From assembly GCA_017999075.1 (NCBI GenBank), contig JAGOBX010000171.1, positions 1-7,274 on the forward strand: DNA of 7,274 nucleotides, read 5' to 3'. Below the pieces are notes generated by a model. It saw only the letters and a program-made list of their open reading frames with translations, did no database searches and was not told where the DNA came from. Numbering within the stretch: the first letter of the stretch is position 1; the number at the start of each line of letters is the position of its first letter. The stretch comes from JAGOBX01 sp017999075 [NCBI: Candidatus Babelota bacterium]. GTDB lineage: Bacteria; JAGOBX01. Shown piece by piece: positions 1 through 6,888 of this stretch. A program made the position numbers and the translations under genes.

Positions 1-51
1 ATTGATAAACAATAAGTTTATTTTGTAAAAAAAATATATAAATATATTCTG

Positions 52-62
52 GGAACAGTTCC
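52..62. repeat. Small perfect palindrome upstream of the operon
   Basis: GGAAC and GTTCC flank a single central A, giving a perfect 5-bp inverted repeat about 150 bases upstream of the -35 box. It is one of the few G/C-containing spots in an A/T-rich stretch. It could be a half-site pair for a regulator or a chance match; it is far from the promoter and no second copy is seen. Bases 1-212 otherwise show no open frame that I can support as a gene. Confidence 0.25.
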
Positions 63-150
63 ATAAAAGGTGATTCGAACTCAGAAAAGATATGCTGTTC
101 AGAAAAAATAATTTAGGATAATAAATAAATTTGATTTAAAAATTTCCATG

Positions 151-187
151 ATTTGAATTCGGGCTTCAAATGCCGCAGTCTTTTTTT
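151..187 (+). terminator. Hairpin followed by a T-run, possible terminator of an upstream gene
   Basis: ATTTGAA (151-157) and TTCAAAT (165-171) are perfect 7-bp inverted repeats around a 7-base loop. An alternative 3-bp GC pairing, CGG (160-162) with CCG (173-175), lies closer to the T-run at 181-187. The arrangement resembles a weak Rho-independent terminator for a gene to the left of the window, lying just before the new promoter. The main stem is A/T-rich and nine bases separate it from the T-run, so it may instead be a regulatory inverted repeat or chance. Confidence 0.35.
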
Positions 188-212
188 AATGAATTTCCGA
201 AATAAAAAAGTA

Positions 213-240
213 TTGACATTTATTTTTAGAGGGTTATAAT
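213..240 (+). promoter_or_regulatory. Sigma70-type promoter of the operon
   Basis: A perfect TTGACA (213-218) and a perfect TATAAT (235-240) are separated by 16 bases, one short of the usual 17. Transcription would start near 246-248, giving a leader of about 34 bases before the hyfB ATG. Both hexamers match the housekeeping consensus, and no sigma54-type GG-N10-GC element is seen, unlike the FhlA/HyfR-driven formate hydrogenlyase operons of enterobacteria. This suggests basal, possibly constitutive expression of the complex. Confidence 0.8.
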
Positions 241-280
241 TTCCCTTTTAAAAAATAAAATTATAAGAAATGTTTTCAAA

Positions 281-2293
281 ATGAATCTGTTTTTATCAGG
301 ATTTATATTTATAATAATTGGCATAATTTCTGCAATTATATTGAATGAAAAACTTAAAATGCAGGTATTTTCATTTTTTGTAACATTAGGAGCAATTTGT
401 TTTTTAATACCTTCATTTAAAGTTTTAATTTCCGGTCATCCGCTGAGTTATTCAATCAGAATTCAGCCGCCTATATATTATGCTGATATTTTTATTGACG
501 GATTATCTGCAATTTTTGTAATTATAATTTCGGCAATATCGATAATAACTTCATTCTATTCAATCGGATATTTAAAGGATTATTGCGGAAAAAACAAACA
601 ATTATCATCTCATTTATTTTTTTTCGGAATACTTATAATGTCGATGATACTTGTAACAGTTTCGTCAAATTATTTTATGTTTCTTTTAGTATGGGAATTA
701 ATGTCTTTATCATCTTTTTTTCTTGTTATATTTGAAAATGATAAAGAAGATACTGTAAATGCAGGTATAAATTATTTAATAACTATGCATATAAGTCTGA
801 TATTTCTTATAATCGGATTTTTGATGTTGTCGCATTTTTCAGGTTCGCAGAATTTTTCTGATTTTTCTGCAATCTTCAAAAATACGTTAATGAAAAACAA
901 AGCAATTATTATTTTTATTTTTTTGTTTACAGGTTTTGGAATCAAATGCGGTATTTTTCCATTCCACAGCTGGCTGCCTAAAGCACACCCTGCAGCTCCG
1001 AGTCATATATCTGCAATAATGTCAGGAGTTATGATTAAAACAGGCATATACGGGATTTTGCGTATTATAAGTTTTATGGATATTCCGTCAAAAATATTGT
1101 CTGTTTCAATATTGACAATAGCTCTTTTAACAGCTCTGATATCTGTATTATACGCGTTGACTCAAACTGATATAAAAAAACTTCTTGCTTACAGTTCAGT
1201 TGAAAATATAGGAATAATTTTAATCGGGATAGGATTTGGGATGCTTGGATTGTCTTATCAGAATAAATTAATTTCCGCAATAGGCTTTACAGGAGCCATA
1301 ATGCATTTAATAAATCATTCAGTTTTTAAAACATTATTGTTTTTCGGAGCTGGAACCATTTATAAGAAGCTGCATTGTAAAAATATGGAAATTCTCGGAG
1401 GATTGGCGAAGTATATGCCTTATACGGCAATTTTATTTTTTGTTGGATGTCTCGGCATATCAGGAATACCAGGATTCAGCGGGTTTGCAGGAGAATTTGT
1501 GATATATCTTTCTATGCTAAAAAGCGTAGGTCTGAACACCAAGTTCGGATTGATAATATCGGTATTATCAATTGCCGGTCTTGCTTTAATTGGGGGGGTA
1601 TGTTTATTTTGTTTTGCAAAATTGTTCAGCATAGTATTTCTTGGGACTCCAAGAAATAAAAAAATAGAAGAAGAACTTATAAAGGAAAATACTTCCGACC
1701 CGTCTTTTTCTATGTTGGCGTCAATGTTTATATTGTCTGTTATGGTAGTTCTAACCGGATTATTCCCGCAGTATCTGGTTAAAATAATATCAAATCCTGT
1801 TAATTTATTAATAAAACAATCAGATTTTGAAATTGTTTCGAATTTTAATTATTTGAATTATATGACTTCTCTTGTTTCATATTCTACAATACTATTTATT
1901 GTAATGGTTATTATGACTTGGCTGATCCGTTACATATTGCTGAAAAATAAAAAAGTAGAATATTTTAAAACCTGGGATTGCGGTTATCAGTTCGGTAATA
2001 ATAAAATGCAGTATACAGGCAGTTCGTTTATCAGGCCTTTTTGGAATATTATAAAATTGTTTGTAAAAGTGGATTATTACAGAACTTCTCCGGAAGGATT
2101 ATATCCGAAACATCTTGATTTTAAAATTGTAATAATTGATTTTGCTGAAGGATATTTTATTAAACCGATGTGTGAAGTTATTAGAAAAGTTTTGAATTTA
2201 TTTTCGTGGATGCAAAGCGGTAATACACAGGCATATATTTTATACGGAATAATATTTATAATTATTATACTAATTTCGATTATGATTAATTAA
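281..2293 (+). CDS. hyfB: HyfB-like proton/cation antiporter subunit (NuoL/MrpA-type)
   Basis: Large integral membrane subunit expected to carry H+ or Na+ across the membrane, driven by electron transfer in the peripheral arm. The 670-residue protein is almost wholly hydrophobic helices. The NuoL/M/N core spans about residues 65-460 and keeps the expected charged residues: Glu139 (VWELMSLSSF), Lys222 before FPFHSWLPKAHP, Lys253, the TDIKKLLAYSSVEN segment (296-309), His342/His346 and Lys350, and Glu405 (GFAGEF). The C-terminal part (about 560-600) has the TWDCGY...MQYTGSSF signature typical of HyfB-type rather than Nuo-type subunits, and ends in one more helix (about 650-669). The ATG at 281 gives a hydrophobic N-terminus and lies about 34 bases after the predicted transcription start. 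Only a weak AAGAA precedes it, and the ATG at 270 is out of frame and stops at once. It is first in the operon. A run of seven G (1592-1598) lies inside the gene. Family call is secure; the ion carried is unknown. Confidence 0.95.
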   Translation: MNLFLSGFIFIIIGIISAIILNEKLKMQVFSFFVTLGAICFLIPSFKVLISGHPLSYSIRIQPPIYYADIFIDGLSAIFVIIISAISIITSFYSIGYLKDYCGKNKQLSSHLFFFGILIMSMILVTVSSNYFMFLLVWELMSLSSFFLVIFENDKEDTVNAGINYLITMHISLIFLIIGFLMLSHFSGSQNFSDFSAIFKNTLMKNKAIIIFIFLFTGFGIKCGIFPFHSWLPKAHPAAPSHISAIMSGVMIKTGIYGILRIISFMDIPSKILSVSILTIALLTALISVLYALTQTDIKKLLAYSSVENIGIILIGIGFGMLGLSYQNKLISAIGFTGAIMHLINHSVFKTLLFFGAGTIYKKLHCKNMEILGGLAKYMPYTAILFFVGCLGISGIPGFSGFAGEFVIYLSMLKSVGLNTKFGLIISVLSIAGLALIGGVCLFCFAKLFSIVFLGTPRNKKIEEELIKENTSDPSFSMLASMFILSVMVVLTGLFPQYLVKIISNPVNLLIKQSDFEIVSNFNYLNYMTSLVSYSTILFIVMVIMTWLIRYILLKNKKVEYFKTWDCGYQFGNNKMQYTGSSFIRPFWNIIKLFVKVDYYRTSPEGLYPKHLDFKIVIIDFAEGYFIKPMCEVIRKVLNLFSWMQSGNTQAYILYGIIFIIIILISIMIN

Positions 2294-2338
2294 TTTTTTT
2301 GAAAATTTATTTTTTTTAGGTAAATTCAGCTTTTATCC

Positions 2339-2343
2339 GGGAG
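2339..2343 (+). promoter_or_regulatory. Ribosome binding site supporting the hyfC GTG start
   Basis: GGGAG lies 10 bases before GTG 2354 and supports this start. The nearby ATG at 2346 is out of frame and reaches a stop after six codons, so it cannot start hyfC. The hyfC frame is closed upstream by TAA at 2321-2323 with no ATG in between. Confidence 0.5.
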
Positions 2344-2353
2344 TAATGGAAAA

Positions 2354-3298
2354 GTGTTTGAAATAAATTGGGACAGTATAATACTTAATTTTATATTTAT
2401 ATTTTTGTTCCCGTTATTTTTTATAGGAATAATAAACAGGGTAAAATCGGTATGGGCCGGAAGAAAAGGACCTTCAGTATTCCAGCCTTTTTATGATTTC
2501 AACAAACTATTGAACAAAGGAGAGATCATAAGCTCGACAACTACGTTTGTTTTCAAAATAACTCCGAATGTTATTCTTGCGAGCATATTTACTGCTGCTT
2601 TGTTTGTACCTGTAGGAACGCATAAATCTATAATAAGTTTTAACGGCGATTTTATTATGTTTGCTTATCTTCTTGCAGCAGGCAGGTTTTTCGGAGTTAT
2701 CGGAGCTATGGATACAGGCAGCAGTTTTGAAGGAATGGGCGCCAGCAGAGAAATATCCTTTTCAACACTCGCAGAACCTGCGTTTTTTATAGTAATTTCA
2801 ACTATAATATTTTCTACAGGGCACGAGAATTTCAACGGAATATTTGGATTGTTGAAAAGGACTCATGAAGGAACTGTTTTAGTTATAACATTATGCGCGA
2901 TAGCATTGTTCATAATGATGCTGATTGAAGGATGCAGAGTTCCGGTAGATGATCCTAACACTCATCTTGAATTGACCATGATACATGAAGTTATGATACT
3001 TGATAATTCCGGTCCAGGTCTTGCTTTTATAACTTACGCATCAGGATTAAAAATGGTTTTATTCGGTTCAATAATAGCTAATTTAATTATATCTCCGGCA
3101 GTTAATCCGGAATATTTTACGTTATTGTTTTTGATAATCCTTTCAGGTCTTGCGGTTTTAATAGGTTTTATAGAATCAGTAATGGCGCGTATGCGCATGC
3201 CTCATATTCCGCAGTTTACTTTAATGATGATTTCAATAGGTCTTTTAATTCTGTCTATAACTGTGCTTGGATTATATGGAGGATTAAACCTGAAATGA
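2354..3298 (+). CDS. hyfC: HyfC-like membrane subunit (NuoH/HycD family)
   Basis: Membrane subunit that anchors the peripheral arm and, by analogy with NuoH, couples the redox reaction to ion movement in the antiporter subunits. The 314-residue length is normal for the family, and about eight hydrophobic helices can be seen. Diagnostic motifs are present: GRKGPSVFQPFYDFNKLL (36-53), the acidic loop region GMGASREISFSTLAEPA (127-143), and the EGCRVPVDDPNTHLELTMIH block (192-211), rich in the Glu, Asp and His residues found at the NuoH-peripheral arm interface. The start is GTG, chosen because it is the only plausible initiator after the in-frame stop at 2321 and it has a GGGAG site. It follows hyfB by 60 bases with no terminator, and its TGA overlaps the hyfE ATG (ATGA), which suggests translational coupling. 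Family call is secure. Confidence 0.95.
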   Translation: MFEINWDSIILNFIFIFLFPLFFIGIINRVKSVWAGRKGPSVFQPFYDFNKLLNKGEIISSTTTFVFKITPNVILASIFTAALFVPVGTHKSIISFNGDFIMFAYLLAAGRFFGVIGAMDTGSSFEGMGASREISFSTLAEPAFFIVISTIIFSTGHENFNGIFGLLKRTHEGTVLVITLCAIALFIMMLIEGCRVPVDDPNTHLELTMIHEVMILDNSGPGLAFITYASGLKMVLFGSIIANLIISPAVNPEYFTLLFLIILSGLAVLIGFIESVMARMRMPHIPQFTLMMISIGLLILSITVLGLYGGLNLK

Positions 3299-3930
3299 TT
3301 AATTTTTTTATAATATTATTCGGAATAACTTTATTGTATATTTCAGGAACAAGCAGGTTGGAAGCGTACATTAAAATGCTGTCGCTTCAGGGAATTTTTC
3401 TTGCAGTTATTGTAACTTTGAATGTTGAACACAGCCTCCTCAGTTCTGTTATTGTCCTTATTGAAACAATAGTGTTTAAATCTTTAATAATACCGTGGTT
3501 TTTATTTAAAACACTCCGTGAAAACAAAATCAAACGTGAAACTGAACCATATATTCCTAATTTTTATTCGCTTCTTATAGTGAGTTCAATTTTCTTTTTT
3601 GGGTTTATTTTAACTTACTGGTCAATAGAGAACACTACTAATGCAGTCAGACCTTTAAGTTTTGGAATGTCAATTTCAACGATAATAACAGGATTGTTCA
3701 TAATAATTTCAAGAAAAAAACTGCTGACTCATCTTATAGGTTTTATAATTCTTGAGAATGGAATTTTTTTGCTGTCAGTTTCGTCGCTGACTCAAATGCC
3801 GATAATAGTTGATCTTGGTGTTCTGCTTGATATTTTTCTTGTAATTTTATTGCTTGGTTTGTTTTTGAATAAAGTTAAATCAACTTTTGAAGAATTGGAA
3901 ATAGATAATTTAACAAATTTAAAAGATTAA
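3295..3930 (+). CDS. hyfE: HyfE-like membrane subunit with NuoK-like half
   Basis: Small integral membrane protein (211 residues, about seven hydrophobic helices) matching the usual HyfE length. The second half resembles NuoK/MrpC: LIGFIILENGIFLLSV (147-162) carries Glu154, equivalent in pattern to the conserved membrane Glu of NuoK, followed by VDLGVLLDIFLVILLLGLF (172-190) with Asp173 and Asp179. The first half carries another buried acid, Glu57 (LIETIVFK), in a helix. Such residues link HyfC to the antiporter subunits in related complexes. The protein ends in a short charged tail (about 193-211). Its ATG overlaps the hyfC stop by four bases, so no separate ribosome site is needed, and hyfF starts four bases after its stop. 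No hyfD-like antiporter gene lies between hyfC and hyfE, unlike in E. coli hyf. Confidence 0.92.
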   Translation: MINFFIILFGITLLYISGTSRLEAYIKMLSLQGIFLAVIVTLNVEHSLLSSVIVLIETIVFKSLIIPWFLFKTLRENKIKRETEPYIPNFYSLLIVSSIFFFGFILTYWSIENTTNAVRPLSFGMSISTIITGLFIIISRKKLLTHLIGFIILENGIFLLSVSSLTQMPIIVDLGVLLDIFLVILLLGLFLNKVKSTFEELEIDNLTNLKD

Positions 3931-3934
3931 TATT

Positions 3935-5356
3935 ATGATAAGTGTTTTAATAATTATTCCATTAATTTTGAGTGTTTTAGTTTTTTTGTTCAACTCTAAA
4001 AAACTTAATAATTTTGCGCTTATATGGTATTCTATTCTGCATTTGACAATTACCGTACTTTTGTATATTTACGGCGGCAGTTTAGGGAAATATTTTAAAA
4101 TTGACAGTTTAAACATTTTATTTCTTCTTGTTCAATCTGTTTTATTATTTTGCATTTCAATATACAGTTCAAATTTTTTAAAAAGTTCGGAAAATAAATG
4201 GCATAAATATTATACCGTTTCATTTTTGTTATTTATACTGTCAATGGATTGCGCCATATTAAGTTCGCACCTTGCATTAATGTGGGTTTTTGTAGAAGCC
4301 ACCACATTAACAAGCGCTATACTAATATATTTTCACAGGACAAAATCTACGGTTGAAGCTACATGGAAATATATCTTTATTTGTTCGATAGGAATTTCTT
4401 TTGCATTTATCGGAATAATTTTATTGTCGATCGGATGTAAAAACATAGAATCATTATTTTTTAGCGATTTGTATAAACCCGGGAATAATGTTATACAGTT
4501 CTGGCTGAAATTTGCATTTCCTTTTATTCTTGTAGGTTTTGGAACGAAAATGGGATTGGCTCCTGTTCACGCATGGCTTCCTGATGCTCATTCCGAAGCT
4601 CCGTCGCCTGTATCTGCAATTTTATCAGGGGCATTGCTGAATGCAGCTTTGTTAGGAATTTTGCGCGTTTATAAGATGTGTATTATTTACGGGTTAAATG
4701 AATTTGCTGAAAACCTGTTTTTAATTATGGGGTTTTTATCTGTTACTGTAAGCGCAGCTTATATTATAAAAATTACAAATTACAAACGCATGCTTGCGTA
4801 TTCGTCGATTGAAAATATGGGTATCATTACTATAGGTTTCGGACTTGGAGGCAAGCAGGGAATATTTGCCGCATTACTTCATTTAACAGGGCATTCGTTA
4901 ATTAAAGCATCGTTATTTTTGACTTCAGGAAACATTCTCCATATTTTTAAAACTAAAGATTCAGATAAAATACGGGGATTATATAAAGCCGATAATATAA
5001 CTGGATGGCTTTGGATGTTTGGAATTTTGGCTATTTGCGGATTTCCTCCGTTCAGTATCTTTATTAGCGAGCTGCTTATTGTAAAATCAATGTTTATTGC
5101 AAAACAATACATTAAACTGATAGTTTTTGTAGGGCTGCTGACAGTTATATTATACGGACTTATTGAAAAAACATTGAAAATGAATTGCTATGAACCGCAG
5201 GAAAATATTGATAAAAAGCATATAGAAACAGGGTTTTGTGTTTATGCTCCGCAAATGATTTTGCTTGGATGCGCATGTTTGCTGGGAATATATATTCCCG
5301 GAAAAATTTTGAATATATTATCCGGCGCTGCGTTATGGTTTGGAATTGCGAAGTAA
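3935..5356 (+). CDS. hyfF: HyfF-like antiporter subunit (NuoM/N, MrpD type)
   Basis: Second antiporter-like membrane subunit, 473 residues and close to a minimal 14-helix NuoM/N fold without the long C-terminal extension of HyfB. The core keeps Glu121 (VFVEATTL), Lys205 (GTKMGLAPVHAWLPDAHSEA), Lys284/Arg285 in NYKRMLAYSSIENMG, His316 and His320, Lys324 (HSLIKAS) and Glu379 (FISEL). These are the residues expected to form the ion path across the membrane. The start at 3935 is chosen because it follows the hyfE TAA by four bases and gives a standard hydrophobic first helix. No clear Shine-Dalgarno is present, so translation probably depends on coupling to hyfE. It lies between hyfE and hyfG, its place in E. 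coli hyf. The substrate ion (H+ or Na+) cannot be told from the sequence. Confidence 0.94.
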   Translation: MISVLIIIPLILSVLVFLFNSKKLNNFALIWYSILHLTITVLLYIYGGSLGKYFKIDSLNILFLLVQSVLLFCISIYSSNFLKSSENKWHKYYTVSFLLFILSMDCAILSSHLALMWVFVEATTLTSAILIYFHRTKSTVEATWKYIFICSIGISFAFIGIILLSIGCKNIESLFFSDLYKPGNNVIQFWLKFAFPFILVGFGTKMGLAPVHAWLPDAHSEAPSPVSAILSGALLNAALLGILRVYKMCIIYGLNEFAENLFLIMGFLSVTVSAAYIIKITNYKRMLAYSSIENMGIITIGFGLGGKQGIFAALLHLTGHSLIKASLFLTSGNILHIFKTKDSDKIRGLYKADNITGWLWMFGILAICGFPPFSIFISELLIVKSMFIAKQYIKLIVFVGLLTVILYGLIEKTLKMNCYEPQENIDKKHIETGFCVYAPQMILLGCACLLGIYIPGKILNILSGAALWFGIAK

Positions 5357-5386
5357 AAATTTTATTATGGTTTAATTAAAAAAAAT

Positions 5387-6862
5387 ATGAATTGGAAAAA
5401 TTTAATTAATTGCGAGACAGTTGATATAACAAATATTCCTGAATTGCCTTTTAATTTATTGAGAAGCAATATAATAGAAGAATGCAGAAATAAAAAACGT
5501 CCAGTATTGTTTTTTGGAGTTCCTGAAAATAATTATTTGAGATTATATGTTGTTTTGGCAGACGATCAGAACAGTATATTGATGACTGCAACGTCAAAGT
5601 TAAGTAAAAACGAAAAGTATGAATCTATAACGTTTGAAATTCCGCAGTTCAGCATGTTTGAAAGAGAATTATTTGAAGAATATGGAGAAGAATTCGGAAT
5701 TTTACCTATAAAACACGGTTGGCTGAAACCTGTAAGAAAAAATATGGATAAATACGAATTTTTAAAAACAGATTCTGAATTTGTTCATGAGGTTGCGGTG
5801 GGACCTGTTCATGCGGGAATAATTGAACCCGGTCATTTCAGGTTTTTATGCGATGGAGAAAATGTCAATCATCTGGAAATACAGTTAGGATATCAGCATC
5901 GCGGAATTGAAAAATTATTTTTAACTAAAAAATTTTTAAACAAATGTGTTTTAGCCGAATCTGTTTCAGGGGATTCTGCAATTGCTCATAATACAGCGTA
6001 TTTAAATGCTGCAGAATCTTTGTGCATATGTCATATAAGCAGATCTGCGGAAATAGTAAGAGCTGTTGCTCTTGAACTTGAACGTATTGGAATGCATCTT
6101 TTCGGATTAGGAGCATTATGCAATGATGTTGCGTATTTAACTGGAAGTTCGGTGTTTGGAGCAAGGAGAACTTTGGTAATCAACACTTCACTGGCTTTGT
6201 GCGGAAGCAGGTTCGGCAGAGGCTGGCTTCGTCCTGGAGGATGCGTATTCGGTATTTCAGAATCTCAGAAAAAAACAATGATAGATACCTTGAATAAAGT
6301 AAAATTCGATGTTGATCAGATGGCTGAAGTTATGTTCGAGAATGCGACTTTTCATTCACGTCTTGACCAAACCGGAGTAGTAGATAAAACAACTGCTGAA
6401 AAATTAAATTTATCGGGAATGGCAGCCAGGGCATCAGGATTAAATGTGGATATAAGAAAAAATCATCCGTTCGGATTTTATTTGAAAAATAAAATTCAAC
6501 CTGTAGTTCTTGAATCCGGAGATGTTTTAGCGAGAACAAGGATACGTTATCTTGAATTGTTGAAATCAATTGAGTTTATAAAAAATGCCGTACTTGATAA
6601 TGATTTGGAAATAAATTTATCGGAAAAATTGGACAGAGTTCAGTCAAGCAAATTTGTTGTGTCAATGACTGAAGGATGGCGGGGAGAAACAGTTCATTGT
6701 GCGGTTACAGGAACGGATTCGCAAATTTTGAAATATAAAATTAAAGATCCGTCATTTACAAATTGGTTTGGTTTGGCTGCAGCAGTAAGAAAAAATACGG
6801 TATCTGATTTTCCATTGTGCAATAAAAGTTTTGATTTGTCGTATTGCGGGTTTGATTTATAA
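5387..6862 (+). CDS. hyfG: HyfG-like large subunit lacking the Ni-Fe cysteines (Ehr type)
   Basis: Peripheral large subunit, a natural fusion of a NuoC-like domain (about 1-125, with FERELFEEYG at 91-100 and ending near KHGWLKPVR) and a NuoD/hydrogenase large-subunit domain (about 133-491). Group 4 hallmarks are clear: GPVHAGIIEPGHFRF (139-153), LGYQHRGIEKL (167-177), AHNTAY (200-205), RAVALELERIGMHLFGLGAL (225-244), MAARASGLNVDIR followed by HPFG (345-363), and EGWRGETVHCAVTG (429-442). The metal site is not there. RVCGICGFAH of E. coli HycE aligns with SVSGDSAIAH, placing Ser194 and Ser197 at the cysteines, and SLDPCYSCTDR aligns with SFDLSYCGFDL, placing Ser485 and Gly488 there. The protein stops exactly after that segment, with no cleavable tail. 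Twelve other Cys occur, none as CxxC. It is therefore probably not a hydrogenase but an Ehr-type subunit of unknown substrate. The start at 5387 lies 30 bases after hyfF with no clear ribosome site; the ATG at 5367 stops after two codons. Confidence 0.93.
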   Translation: MNWKNLINCETVDITNIPELPFNLLRSNIIEECRNKKRPVLFFGVPENNYLRLYVVLADDQNSILMTATSKLSKNEKYESITFEIPQFSMFERELFEEYGEEFGILPIKHGWLKPVRKNMDKYEFLKTDSEFVHEVAVGPVHAGIIEPGHFRFLCDGENVNHLEIQLGYQHRGIEKLFLTKKFLNKCVLAESVSGDSAIAHNTAYLNAAESLCICHISRSAEIVRAVALELERIGMHLFGLGALCNDVAYLTGSSVFGARRTLVINTSLALCGSRFGRGWLRPGGCVFGISESQKKTMIDTLNKVKFDVDQMAEVMFENATFHSRLDQTGVVDKTTAEKLNLSGMAARASGLNVDIRKNHPFGFYLKNKIQPVVLESGDVLARTRIRYLELLKSIEFIKNAVLDNDLEINLSEKLDRVQSSKFVVSMTEGWRGETVHCAVTGTDSQILKYKIKDPSFTNWFGLAAAVRKNTVSDFPLCNKSFDLSYCGFDL

Positions 6863-6872
6863 AATATATTTC

Positions 6873-6876
6873 GGAG
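6873..6876 (+). promoter_or_regulatory. Ribosome binding site of the ferredoxin-domain gene
   Basis: GGAG lies 12 bases before ATG 6889. The spacing is slightly long but it is the clearest Shine-Dalgarno element in the operon together with the one before hyfC. It supports 6889 as the start. Confidence 0.5.
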
Positions 6877-6888
6877 ACAAAATTTATA

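Noticed and set aside
2-28. Possible tail of an upstream gene ending at TAA 26-28
   Set aside because: Only eight codons are visible with no recognisable content; it cannot be told from chance.
64-90. GATTCGAACTC resembles the T-arm of a minus-strand tRNA
   Set aside because: The flanks do not form the 5-bp T stem on either strand, and no anticodon arm or acceptor stem can be drawn nearby.
1074-1280. Minus-strand and alternative-frame open frames inside hyfB (also 1420-1659)
   Set aside because: They lie inside a strong coding frame, match no family I recognise and look like codon-bias shadows.
4043-4069. TTGACA and TATATT inside hyfF as an internal promoter
   Set aside because: The spacer is only 15 bases and it lies inside a coding region where A/T-rich codons make such matches common.
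4879-5112. Minus-strand open frame inside hyfF
   Set aside because: It is antisense to conserved HyfF residues, with no ribosome site or family resemblance.
5925-6569. Minus-strand open frames inside hyfG
   Set aside because: They are antisense to the conserved large-subunit motifs and have no independent support.
5387-6862. Calling the large subunit an active [NiFe] hydrogenase
   Set aside because: All four Ni-Fe cysteine positions are replaced, although overall homology would lead an automatic pipeline to that name.
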